This document shows positions 8,624-16,796 of a stretch of DNA of 64,000 nucleotides, in pieces. The stretch comes from CAIKMD01 sp963740675. GTDB lineage: Bacteria > Pseudomonadota > Alphaproteobacteria > ATCC43930 > CGMCC-115725. Numbering within the stretch: position 1 is the stretch's first letter; the number at the start of each line of letters is the position of its first letter. Below the pieces are notes generated by a model. The model did not search any database and was not told the DNA's origin. It saw only the letters and a list, made by a program, of their open reading frames with translations. The DNA lies in contig CAVUFS010000008.1 in assembly GCA_963740675.1 (NCBI GenBank), positions 62,001 through 126,000 on the forward strand, in the 5' to 3' direction. Made by a program: the position numbers and the translations under genes.

Positions 8624-9863
8624 ATGGCAACGGAAGTTCTGACGTTCGGTTGCCGCCTCAACGCATTTGAATCCGAAGTGATTCGCGGCCACGCCAGCCG
8701 CGGCCGGCCTCAACGACGCGGTGATCGTCAACACCTGCGCCGTCACCAAAGAAGCCGAGCGACAGGCGCGACAGGCAATCCGCCGCGCACGCCGCGATCA
8801 TCCCGAGGCACGGCTCATCGTCACCGGTTGCGCAGCACAGATCGATCCGGCGCGCTATGCCGCGATGCCGGAAGTCGATCTCGTTCTCGGCAATGACGAG
8901 AAGATGAAGCGCGAAAGCTATGCGCCGAGCGATGCGCGTGTCGCGGTCGGCGACATCATGGCGCTGACCGAGACCGCGGCGCATCTTGTCGACGGTTTCG
9001 AGGGCCGCGCCCGCGCTTTCATCGAGGTGCAGCAGGGCTGCGATCATCGCTGCACCTTCTGCATCATCCCTTACGGCCGCGGCAACAGCCGCTCCGTCCC
9101 TGTCGGCGAGATCGTGCGCCAGGCCGAGCGCCTCGTCGCCGGCGGCTATCGCGAGCTGGTGTTGACCGGTGTCGACATCACCAGCTTCGGCGGCGATCTG
9201 CCGGGGCAACCCAACCTCGGTCAGCTCTGCCGGCGCTTGCTCGCGCTGGTGCCTGGCCTCGAGCGGCTGCGACTTTCCTCGATCGATCCGATCGAGATCG
9301 ACGACACGCTGTGGCGACTGGTCGGCGAAGAGCCCAGGCTGATGCCGCATCTCCATCTCTCGGTTCAGGCCGGCGACGACATGATCTTGAAGCGCATGAA
9401 GCGCCGTCATCTGCGCGCCGATGCGCTCGCCGCCTGCCAGCGCGCGCGCGACTTACGCCCCGATATCGCGCTCGGCGCCGATATGATCGCCGGCTTCCCC
9501 ACCGAAGACGACGCGATGTTCGCGCGCAGTGTTGCTTTCGTCGAGGAAGCGGCGCTCGATTATCTCCACGTCTTTCCGTTCAGCGCGCGGCCCAGCACGC
9601 CGGCGGCACGCATGCCGCAAGTACCCGGCAATATCGTCAAAGAGCGCGCGGCAAAGCTGCGCGCGGCCGGCGCGGCATCAAACGCGCGCGCGCTGACGGC
9701 GCGCATCGGCACGGTGGCGCAGGTGCTGGTCGAGAAGGATGGCTTCGGCCACAGCGAGCATTACGCGCCCGTGCATTTCACGGGCGCGGCCGCGATCGGC
9801 AGCATCGCACCGGTGCGCATCGTCGAAGCCGCGCGTGACGCTTTGTCGGGTGTGATCGTATGA
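8624..9863 (+). CDS. mtaB: tRNA threonylcarbamoyladenosine methylthiotransferase, one frameshift
   Basis: MtaB is a radical-SAM enzyme that thiolates t6A37 to ms2t6A in tRNA. The N-terminal cluster-binding domain begins MATEVLTFGCRLNAFESE; the rest (VNTCAVTKEA, VTGCAAQ, the radical-SAM CDHRCTFC motif, then a C-terminal TRAM-like end) lies in another frame. The shift falls near 8694-8705 between GHA and GLNDAVIVNT, as if one base had been inserted in a GCC/GCG-rich stretch. Removing one base gives 413 codons, the normal length. It follows dapF closely and overlaps ftsY by ATGA. Confidence 0.92.
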
Positions 9864-10789
9864 GTGATAAGCCAGGCTTTTTCGGCCGGCTGAAAGCAGG
9901 GCTGACGCGTTCGGCGCAGCGCCTGACCGAGGGCATCAGCAGCATCGTCACCAAGCGCAAGCTCGATCAGGCGTCGCTCGACGAGCTGGAAGAATTGCTG
10001 ATCGGCGCCGATCTCGGTCTCGGTCTCGCACAACAGATCACCGAAAAGCTGAAACGCACGCGCTTCAATCAAGAGGTCAGCAGCGAAGAAATCCGCACGA
10101 CTTTGGCCGAGAGCATCGTCACCGCGCTGAAGCCGACCGAGCAGCCGCTGGCGATCGATGGCGCGCATAAGCCTTTCGTGCTGCTGGTGATCGGCGTCAA
10201 TGGCAGCGGCAAGACAACGACAATCGGAAAGCTCGCCAAGCTCTACGCCGATGCGGGCAAGAAAGTCGTACTTGCTGCGGGCGACACGTTCCGCGCCGCC
10301 GCGGTCGAGCAGCTCAAGATTTGGGGCGAGCGCGCCCATGCCGAGGTGATATCGCGCCCCGCCGGCGCCGATGCGGCCGGCCTCGCTTTCGATGCCGTGA
10401 CCGCGGCGAGGAACAGCGGCGCCGATATCGTCATCATCGACACGGCCGGCCGGCTGCAGAACAAGACAGGGCTGATGGGCGAGCTCGAGAAGATCGTGCG
10501 CGTGTTGAAGAAAGCCGAGCCGAGCGCGCCGCATGCCGTGCTGCTGGTGCTCGATGCCACGGTCGGACAGAACGCGCATTCGCAGGTACAGATTTTCCGC
10601 GACATGATCGGCGTCACCGGTCTTGTCATGACCAAGCTCGACGGCACCGCCAAAGGCGGCGTGCTGGTCGCGCTGGCCGAGCGCTATGGCCTGCCGGTGC
10701 ATTTCATCGGTGTCGGCGAAAGCGCCGAAGACCTCCGCCCCTTCGTCGCCACCGATTTCGCACGCAGCCTGGTCGGTCTCGAAGGCTGA
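9860..10789 (+). CDS. ftsY: signal recognition particle receptor FtsY
   Basis: FtsY is the membrane-associated SRP receptor GTPase that pairs with Ffh. The 309-residue protein is the short NG form: it starts MSDKPGFFGRLKAGLTRSAQRL, an amphipathic membrane-targeting helix, and lacks the acidic A domain of enterobacteria, as often in alphaproteobacteria. G-domain motifs are visible: GVNGSGKTTTIGKLA, DTAGRLQNK and MTKLDGTAKGG. The ATG overlaps the mtaB stop (ATGA). Its partner ffh lies about 4 kb to the left on the other strand. Confidence 0.97.
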   Translation: MSDKPGFFGRLKAGLTRSAQRLTEGISSIVTKRKLDQASLDELEELLIGADLGLGLAQQITEKLKRTRFNQEVSSEEIRTTLAESIVTALKPTEQPLAIDGAHKPFVLLVIGVNGSGKTTTIGKLAKLYADAGKKVVLAAGDTFRAAAVEQLKIWGERAHAEVISRPAGADAAGLAFDAVTAARNSGADIVIIDTAGRLQNKTGLMGELEKIVRVLKKAEPSAPHAVLLVLDATVGQNAHSQVQIFRDMIGVTGLVMTKLDGTAKGGVLVALAERYGLPVHFIGVGESAEDLRPFVATDFARSLVGLEG

Positions 10790-10792
10790 AAA

Positions 10793-12157
10793 ATGCGGAA
10801 GCTTTTCCTGGCGCTCGCGCTGCTGCTTGTTTGCAGTCACAAAACGGTAGCAAGCGAAGTTCTCGTCCTCACCGACATCCACTTCAATCCGCTGGCCGAT
10901 AGCGCGCTGGCGGAGCCGCTGGCTGCGACGCCGGCCGAGGAATGGCCCACGATCCTCGATCGCGGCAACGAGCGCATGAGCAATTACAGCGAGGACAGTG
11001 ACTGGAAGTTGCTGCGCGCCTCGCTCGACGAGTTACGGGCGCAGAACAAGCCCGATATTGTTTTCATCGCCGGCGATTTCCTGGCGCATGATTTCCGCAA
11101 GGCTTTCGACCGGAGCGTCGCGACGCATGACGACGCCGCCTATCGCCGCTTTGTCGTCAAGACGATGCGCTTCCTCGCGCTGGAGCTTGAAAGCGCTCTT
11201 CCCAAGACGCCGATCCTGCCCGTGCTCGGCAACAACGATTCCGATTGCGGCGATTATGCCGTCCGTCCGGGCGGCGCTTATCTCGCCGAGACCGAAACGA
11301 CCATCGCCGGCATGATCGGCCCCTCTGCGGGCGAGCGTTTCGCGCAAAGCTGGACGGCGCTCGGCAGTTACGCGATCGACGATCCGGCGCAGCCGGGTTT
11401 CCGCGTAATCGGGCTCAACGACAATTACTTCTCGACGCATTACCGCGATGTCTGCGGCGGCGCAGGCGACGGCAATCCGGCGCGCACGACTCTCGCCTGG
11501 CTAAATCACGCGCTTGCCGATGCCGCGGCGGCGCATCGCAAGGCGATCCTCCTCTATCACATTCCGCCCGGCACGGATGCTTTCGCCACCACGCGTCATG
11601 ATTCCTGCCCGGTCACGCCGGCGCCGCTGCTCGCCGAGCCTTATGCCAGCGAGCTGCATGACTTGATGGAGCGCTATCGCGATACGATCGCCGCCAATAT
11701 CGCGGGGCATCTGCATACCGATGCGTTCCGCATCCTGCGCAGCCGCGACCGGCTGTTCGGTTTCGTCATGATCGCACCGGCGATCAGCCCGATCTTCGGC
11801 CAGAACCCGTCCTTCCGCCGCTTCACCCTCGGCGATGACGGCACGATCAGCGCAGTGAACACCTACTACCTCGCCAATCTCGGCGATGCCGTCGCGGGCG
11901 CTGCGCCGCAATGGCGCGCCGAAGCGAGCTTCGAGCACACCTGGAATTTGTCGCACTTCGGCACCGCCAGTCTCGAGACGCTATACCACCGCCTCGGCAC
12001 GTCCGAGCGAGCACAGCAGCGCTGGATCCAGACTTACGGCGTGCAGGGCCCGGCGAGCGCGGCCGTGACCTTGCAGAATTTCTCGGTCTATCGTTGCTCG
12101 GTCGGCAGCGATGAAAGCAGCGATTTCGCCCGCTGCCTCTGCGGCGGCGGACGCTAA
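10793..12157 (+). CDS. secreted metallophosphoesterase (acid sphingomyelinase-like fold)
   Basis: A 454-residue calcineurin-like phosphoesterase with a signal peptide (MRKLFLALALLLVCSH). All dimetal motifs are present: LTDIHFNP (D-x-H), FIAGDFLAHD (G-D), VLGNNDSD (G-N-x-D), YHIPPG and NIAGHLHTD (G-H-x-H). The motif spacing and cysteine-rich patches resemble sphingomyelinase-type phosphodiesterases, so the substrate may be a phospholipid head group or other phosphodiester, acting in the periplasm or outside. It starts 3 bases after ftsY and may be cotranscribed with it, though function gives no obvious link. Confidence 0.85.
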   Translation: MRKLFLALALLLVCSHKTVASEVLVLTDIHFNPLADSALAEPLAATPAEEWPTILDRGNERMSNYSEDSDWKLLRASLDELRAQNKPDIVFIAGDFLAHDFRKAFDRSVATHDDAAYRRFVVKTMRFLALELESALPKTPILPVLGNNDSDCGDYAVRPGGAYLAETETTIAGMIGPSAGERFAQSWTALGSYAIDDPAQPGFRVIGLNDNYFSTHYRDVCGGAGDGNPARTTLAWLNHALADAAAAHRKAILLYHIPPGTDAFATTRHDSCPVTPAPLLAEPYASELHDLMERYRDTIAANIAGHLHTDAFRILRSRDRLFGFVMIAPAISPIFGQNPSFRRFTLGDDGTISAVNTYYLANLGDAVAGAAPQWRAEASFEHTWNLSHFGTASLETLYHRLGTSERAQQRWIQTYGVQGPASAAVTLQNFSVYRCSVGSDESSDFARCLCGGGR

Positions 12158-12183
12158 AGCCGGATTAAATAAGGGAGGGCGTC

Positions 12184-12726
12184 ATGGCGAATGAAGGGCC
12201 GAGCCGGATCCGCGAAATTCCGCCGGAGCAACTGAGCGCGCCGCAGAAAGCCGCGATCGAAGCCGTACTGGGCGGCCGCGGCCGCCTCCCCGGCCCTTAC
12301 AAGATCTGGCTGCACAGCCCGGTGATGATGCAGCGGCTGGAGCGGCTAGGCACGTTCCTGGTTAATGAATCATCGCTGACGAAGCGCGAGCAAGAGCTGG
12401 CGATCCTTTGCATCGCGCGTCACTGGTACGGCCATTTCGTCTTCACCGTCCATACGCGCGTCGCACGCGAGTTGGGCGTTCCCGACAGTGCGATCGAGGA
12501 CATTCGCGCCGGACGCATGCCGAATCTGACCGACAAACGCGAAGCCGCGGTCGTCGAGATCGCCCTGACCGCGCCCGATGCCGATCCGGCGAGCGACGCA
12601 GTCTTCGCGCGCGCCGTCGCGGCACTGGGCGAGGAAGGTCTTGCCGATCTGCTCGTTTACCTTGGTTATTACAGCACCGTCGCGATCGCGATGAAGCTGC
12701 ACCGCGTACCGGTGCCGCAACGCTAA
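12184..12726 (+). CDS. carboxymuconolactone decarboxylase (CMD/AhpD-like) family protein
   Basis: The 180-residue protein has the all-helical CMD fold signature around REQELAILCIARHWYGHFVFTVH, where AhpD relatives carry CxxC; here only one Cys precedes the terminal His, so a disulfide-reductase role is doubtful. Such proteins include decarboxylases, hydroperoxide reductases and many of unknown function. The ATG at 12184 follows a GGGAGG site. The gene stands between the phosphoesterase and the aminotransferase, and may feed the aromatic/keto-acid metabolism suggested by the nearby hydratase; that is inference only. Confidence 0.8.
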   Translation: MANEGPSRIREIPPEQLSAPQKAAIEAVLGGRGRLPGPYKIWLHSPVMMQRLERLGTFLVNESSLTKREQELAILCIARHWYGHFVFTVHTRVARELGVPDSAIEDIRAGRMPNLTDKREAAVVEIALTAPDADPASDAVFARAVAALGEEGLADLLVYLGYYSTVAIAMKLHRVPVPQR

Positions 12727-12834
12727 CCTTTAGACGCAACCGCAACACAGTGCCGTAGGTGGGCAAGCACGGGCTTGCGAAACCGGGCTTTTCCAGCGCA
12801 CATTCGGTGCGCTTTCGATAGGAGTAACGAGACG

Positions 12835-14025
12835 ATGGCGAACAAAGTACGGCGCGGCCGGCATTTCCTGCACGTTCCGGGGCCGAGCAACGTGCCCGAT
12901 CGCGTACTGAGCGCGATGGGCAACCCGGTGATCGATCACCGGAGCCAGGAATTCTTCGATCTCGTGAAACACATCACTGGCGGCATGGCGCGCATCTTCC
13001 GCACCAAAGGCCCGGTCGCGATCTATCCCTCCTCCGGCACCGGCGCCTGGGAAACCGCGCTGCTCAACACGCTGTCGCCTGGCGACAAGGTGCTGGCTTT
13101 CGAGAGCGGCCAATTCGCCACCCTGTGGAAAGTGATGGCGGACAAGCACGGACTTAAAATCGATTTCATCCCGGGCGATTGGCGCCATCCCGTCGATCCC
13201 GCCGAGATCGAGCGCCGCCTCACCGCCGATAAGGGCCACGAGATCAAAGCGGTGCTGATCGTCCACAGCGAGACTTCGACCGGCGTGCTCAACGATGTGC
13301 CGGCGGTGCGCAAAGCGATGGACGCGGCCAAGCATCCGGCGCTGCTCATGGTCGATGCAATCTCGTCGCTCGGCGTGCATGAATACCGCCACGACGATTG
13401 GGGCGTCGACGTCACGATCTGCGGCTCGCAGAAAGGCCTGATGCTGCCGCCAGGTCTTGGCTACAACGCGATCTCGGCCAAGGCACTGGACGCACATAAG
13501 AAGGCGAAGCTGCCACGGGCCTATTTCGAGTGGGATCCGATGGTCGATGCCAACAACACCGGCTCTTATCCCTACACGCCGGCGATCAGCATGTTCATGG
13601 CGTCAAAGGAATCGATCGCCATGATGGAAGAAGAGGGGCTGGAGAATGTCATCGCACGGCATGAGCGCATGGCCGAAGCGACGCGACGCGCCGTGCGCCA
13701 TTGGGGCCTCGAGATCCTGTGCCAGGATCCGAAAGCCTATGCCAACGCGCTGACCGCGATCGTGGTGCCGGAAGGCGTCAACGCCGATCAGCTGCGCGCG
13801 ACGATCCTCGAGAATTACGACGTCTCGCTTGGCGCCGGCCTCGGCAAGGTCGCGGGCAAGGTATTCCGCATCGGCCATCTTGGCTGGATGAACGAGCTGA
13901 TGGTGATCGGCGGCATTGCCGGCGTCGAACTCGGTCTCGGCCTTGCCGGCGTGAAGCACAAGGCCGGCGGCGTTCAGGCCGCGGTCGATTATTTCGGCGG
14001 TAATACTGCCGGCCATGGACGTTGA
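12835..14025 (+). CDS. class V PLP aminotransferase (serine/alanine-glyoxylate aminotransferase type)
   Basis: A 396-residue enzyme of the serine-/alanine-glyoxylate aminotransferase family: HVPGPSNVPDRVL at the N-terminus, IYPSSGTGAWE near residue 65, HSETSTGVLND, VDAISSLG and the PLP-lysine segment ICGSQKGLMLPPG. In methylotroph-like alphaproteobacteria such enzymes run the serine cycle or glyoxylate detoxification. ATG 12835 gives the conserved start; the frame is open upstream to 12775. It overlaps the next gene, a hydratase, by 11 bases, so they are translated together. Substrate choice (serine, alanine or aspartate donor) cannot be read from the sequence. Confidence 0.92.
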   Translation: MANKVRRGRHFLHVPGPSNVPDRVLSAMGNPVIDHRSQEFFDLVKHITGGMARIFRTKGPVAIYPSSGTGAWETALLNTLSPGDKVLAFESGQFATLWKVMADKHGLKIDFIPGDWRHPVDPAEIERRLTADKGHEIKAVLIVHSETSTGVLNDVPAVRKAMDAAKHPALLMVDAISSLGVHEYRHDDWGVDVTICGSQKGLMLPPGLGYNAISAKALDAHKKAKLPRAYFEWDPMVDANNTGSYPYTPAISMFMASKESIAMMEEEGLENVIARHERMAEATRRAVRHWGLEILCQDPKAYANALTAIVVPEGVNADQLRATILENYDVSLGAGLGKVAGKVFRIGHLGWMNELMVIGGIAGVELGLGLAGVKHKAGGVQAAVDYFGGNTAGHGR

Positions 14026-14770
14026 GCGTCTCGCCGAAAAGCTGATCGCGACGCGGCGCAGCCTCGCCCGCCTCGCCGCGCTCGCGCCTGACGAAATCCC
14101 CGCCAGTGCTGCGGAAGGCTATGCGGTGCAGGACGCGATCCTGCGCCGCCTCGCCATCCCGATTGCCGGCTGGAAAGCGGGCGCCTCATCGCCGACCGCC
14201 GAGCCGCAAGCCGGCCCCATCCTCGCCGACCGGATGAAGCCGAGCCCGGCGACCTTCGCCATGCCGGCCAGCGCTTTCCGCACGGTCGAGGGCGAGATCG
14301 CCTTCACGCTCGGGCGCGATCTGCCGACACGCTCGCAGGCCTATAGCGAAGACGAAGTCTGGGACGCGATGGCGACGCTGCATGTCGGCATCGAGGTGCT
14401 GGAATTGAGCTTCGTCGACCGGCGCAAGATTTCCGAACATGCGGTGCTCGGCGATCTTTTGAACAACGGCGCTTATTGCTACGGCGCCGCGATCAAGGAT
14501 TGGCGCGGCCTCGACGTCGCGACACCGGAAGCGAGCATCTGGATCAACGGCAAAGAAGTGCGCCGCGCGAAAGCCGGCACACCGGGCGGTCATCCCAAGC
14601 GGCTGCTGACCTGGCTTGCCAATCACGCGGCGGCGCGCGGTTTACCGCTCAAAGCCGGGATGATCATCACCACCGGCAGTCACACCGGCATGCTCGATGC
14701 CCCGCCCGGCGCGACGGCCGAGGCGCGTTTCGAAACCATCGGCTCGGCGACACTGACCTTCGCCACTTGA
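14015..14770 (+). CDS. 2-keto-4-pentenoate hydratase family protein
   Basis: A 251-residue member of the fumarylacetoacetate-hydrolase superfamily, hydratase branch (MhpD/XylJ-like). Visible are GWKAGASSP, VEGEIAFTLGRDLP, the metal-site region HVGIEVLELSFVD and the C-terminal GMIITTGSHTGM strand. Such enzymes add water to 2-hydroxypentadienoates after meta ring cleavage, or decarboxylate related oxo-acids. It starts inside the aminotransferase gene (11-base overlap), an unusual partnership. It is separated by more than 37 kb from the lig cluster, so a link is not shown. Confidence 0.85.
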   Translation: MDVERLAEKLIATRRSLARLAALAPDEIPASAAEGYAVQDAILRRLAIPIAGWKAGASSPTAEPQAGPILADRMKPSPATFAMPASAFRTVEGEIAFTLGRDLPTRSQAYSEDEVWDAMATLHVGIEVLELSFVDRRKISEHAVLGDLLNNGAYCYGAAIKDWRGLDVATPEASIWINGKEVRRAKAGTPGGHPKRLLTWLANHAAARGLPLKAGMIITTGSHTGMLDAPPGATAEARFETIGSATLTFAT

Positions 14771-14777
14771 CTCTAAC

Positions 14778-14810
14778 GTAAGTTATGACTTACAGTAAGT
14801 CATGGCTTAC
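14778..14810. promoter_or_regulatory. tandem palindromic operator covering the arsR start codon
   Basis: Two 16-bp palindromes, GTAAGTTATGACTTAC (14778-14793) and GTAAGTCATGGCTTAC (14795-14810), lie 17 bp apart and create a perfect 9-1-9 palindrome between them (14785-14803). The ATG of the ArsR-type regulator at 14802 is inside the second one. No Shine-Dalgarno sequence precedes it, so the mRNA may be leaderless. Autorepression by the ArsR protein is the natural reading. Confidence 0.75.
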
Positions 14811-15134
14811 GCAAATGCTGCCCTGACCGCATTAGGCGATCGCACGAGGCGCGAAATCTTCGAGCGGCTCGCCAGTGGGCCACGCTCAGTGGGCGAAATT
14901 GCCCACGACCTTCCCATCAGCCGCCCGGCGGTATCGCAGCATTTACAGCGACTGAAGGAGGCGGGGCTCGTGAGCGACCACGCCGAAGGCACGCGGCGCG
15001 TCTATCGCATCGATCCGGCCGGGCTGGGCGCCATCCGCCAATGGCTCGACCGGTTCTGGGACGACGCCCTCGCCGCCTTCAAAGCTGAAGCCGATCGGGA
15101 CAGCGAGGAACGGGACAGCGAGGAGCAAAAATGA
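14802..15134 (+). CDS. ArsR-family winged-helix regulator
   Basis: A 110-residue winged-helix protein: MAYANAALTALGDRTRREIFERL, then the recognition helix SRPAVSQHLQRLKEAGLVSDHAEG and the wing RVYRIDPAGLGAI. No metal-binding cysteines are visible, so it belongs to the non-metal ArsR branch usually paired with SRPBCC/AHSA1 proteins, as here. It overlaps the next gene by four bases (ATGA) and is followed by a GST. The start codon lies in a strong palindromic operator, pointing to autoregulation. Confidence 0.92.
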   Translation: MAYANAALTALGDRTRREIFERLASGPRSVGEIAHDLPISRPAVSQHLQRLKEAGLVSDHAEGTRRVYRIDPAGLGAIRQWLDRFWDDALAAFKAEADRDSEERDSEEQK

Positions 15135-15598
15135 GCGCGACCATCACGCCTGCGCCGATCCGCAAAAGCGTTCATGTCAAAGCCGCACCGGCGCGCGCCT
15201 TCGATATCTTCACCGCCGGCGCCAGCCGCTGGTGGCTGCGGACGCATTCCATCAACCCGACGAAATCGCCGGCCAAAGATGTGATCATCGAGCCACGCGC
15301 CGGTGGTCGCTGGTTCGAGCGCGGCGAAGACGGCAGCGAATGCGATTGGGGCAAGGTGCTGGCCTGGGAGCCGCCGACAAGATTGCTCCTCGCCTGGCAG
15401 ATCAGCGCCGATTTCAAATACGACCCGAACCTGACCACCGAGGTCGAGATCCGTTTCACCCCGGCCGAAAGCGGCACGGTGGTCGAGCTCGAGCATCGGC
15501 TCATCGAGCGCATGGGCGAGCGCGGCGCGGGCATGCGCGAAGCGTTCACGCGCGGCTGGGGTCTCTTGCTCGACAGCTTCGCGCAACACGCCAACTGA
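15131..15598 (+). CDS. SRPBCC (AHSA1-like) ligand-binding protein
   Basis: A 155-residue START-like domain: HVKAAPARAFDIFTAGASRWW at the start, EPRAGGRWFERGEDG in the middle and a long C-terminal helix (GERGAGMREAFTRGWGLLLDSF). AHSA1-type proteins bind hydrophobic ligands in a cavity; in bacteria they are typically encoded next to an ArsR regulator, often in response to xenobiotic or lipid-like stress. It overlaps the arsR stop (ATGA) and precedes a GST by 12 bases, so the three form one operon. Confidence 0.9.
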   Translation: MSATITPAPIRKSVHVKAAPARAFDIFTAGASRWWLRTHSINPTKSPAKDVIIEPRAGGRWFERGEDGSECDWGKVLAWEPPTRLLLAWQISADFKYDPNLTTEVEIRFTPAESGTVVELEHRLIERMGERGAGMREAFTRGWGLLLDSFAQHAN

Positions 15599-15610
15599 GG
15601 AGGACAGATT

Positions 15611-16258
15611 ATGGCCGACTTGCAGATCATCGGCGGCTCGCCGAGCAATTTCGTCTGGGTGACGCGCATCGTCTGCACGGAGAAAGACGTGCCCTATCAG
15701 CACATGCAAGCGCTACCGCACACGCCCGAGGTCGATGCCATCCATCCCTTCGGCAAGATTCCGGCGATGCGGCATGGCGATGTGACGCTCTGCGAATTGC
15801 GCGCGATCTGCCGCTATATCGATGGTGTCTTCGACGGTCCGTCACTCATGCCACGCGATCTCGTGACCGCGATGCAGGTCGAGCAATGGATATCGATCAT
15901 CTGCACGACGATCGATCCCTTATGGATTCGGCAATATTATGCGGCCTATGTGCTGACGGCGCGCGCTGGCCGCGAGCCCGATCGGGCGAGCATCGACGCG
16001 ACCATCCCCAAGATGGCGCCGCACTTCCCGATCATGGATCGTGCCGTGGCGAAGACCGGCCATCTCGTCGGCGAAAGCTTCACCCTTGCCGATGCCTATC
16101 TCACGCCGATCCTGTTCTACATGAATGCGGTGCCCGAGAGCCGCGCGCTGCTCGCGCAATCGCCTCACCTCGCCGCCTATCTCGAGCGCCACATCAACCG
16201 CAAGAGCGTGCAAGAAACGAAGCCCGAATTTCTCGTGCACGAGATGATGCGGCGGTAG
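15611..16258 (+). CDS. glutathione S-transferase family protein
   Basis: A 215-residue GST: thioredoxin-like N-terminal half (LQIIGGSPSNFVWVTRIVCTE; HPFGKIPAMRHGDVTLCE with the cis-Pro and glutathione-gamma-Glu loop) and an all-helical C-terminal half containing GESFTLADAYLTPIL. The ATG follows an AGGAGG site. It is the third gene of the ArsR-SRPBCC operon, so it probably conjugates or isomerises a small electrophile whose presence the ArsR protein senses. The substrate is unknown. Confidence 0.9.
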   Translation: MADLQIIGGSPSNFVWVTRIVCTEKDVPYQHMQALPHTPEVDAIHPFGKIPAMRHGDVTLCELRAICRYIDGVFDGPSLMPRDLVTAMQVEQWISIICTTIDPLWIRQYYAAYVLTARAGREPDRASIDATIPKMAPHFPIMDRAVAKTGHLVGESFTLADAYLTPILFYMNAVPESRALLAQSPHLAAYLERHINRKSVQETKPEFLVHEMMRR

Positions 16259-16274
16259 GTAAGCGGCGGGCCCC

Positions 16275-16646
16275 ATGGCCGTCGATGAAGACGCTGCCGC
16301 GCGGCTGCGCCGGGTTCTCGCTCGGCGCCGCGGCATCACCGAGAAAAAGATGATGGGCGCGCTGTGTTTCATGGCCGGCGGCACGATGTGCTGCGGCGTC
16401 ACCGGCTCCGCGCTGATGATCCGTGTGGGACAAGAGAATTTCGCGCGTGCGCTCGCGCGACCGCATGTCCGCCCGCTCAAGATCGGACAGCGCGCAGCGC
16501 GCGGCTTCGTCCTGATCGATCCGCCGGGCTACCGCACCGAGGCGGCGCTCCGGAAATGGGTCGAGCAAGGTCTCGCGGTGGCGAAGACGCTCGGCGGCCA
16601 GCCGGCAAAACGCCCCTCCGCCAAGCGCCGGCGACCGGTGAAGTAA
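16275..16646 (+). CDS. TfoX/Sxy N-terminal domain protein
   Basis: A 123-residue protein with the TfoX N-terminal fold: MAVDEDAAARLRRVL, EKKMMGALCFMAGGTMCCGV, MIRVGQENFARALARPHV and FVLIDPPGYRTEAALRKWV, ending in a basic tail (KRPSAKRRRPVK). Stand-alone TfoX-N proteins are widespread in alphaproteobacteria; a competence role like that of Sxy is not established for them. It follows the GST by 16 bases and may share its transcript. Confidence 0.88.
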   Translation: MAVDEDAAARLRRVLARRRGITEKKMMGALCFMAGGTMCCGVTGSALMIRVGQENFARALARPHVRPLKIGQRAARGFVLIDPPGYRTEAALRKWVEQGLAVAKTLGGQPAKRPSAKRRRPVK

Positions 16647-16796
16647 TTCGTCGCGGTGTTGTTGAATAATGGGGACAAGTCGAGACACGCTTATCTCCCA
16701 ATAGCTTCACTTGTGAACAATTTCGCCAAAACTGTGGATCGATTGTGGGCTTGATGCGCTTTGCCGCCGCGCGGGCAAGCGTCTAAAGTCTGTCAC

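Noticed and set aside
16690..16750. Possible replication origin (DnaA-box-like words such as tgtggatcg)
   Set aside because: Only one or two weak matches, with no AT-rich unwinding region, dnaA or dnaN nearby.
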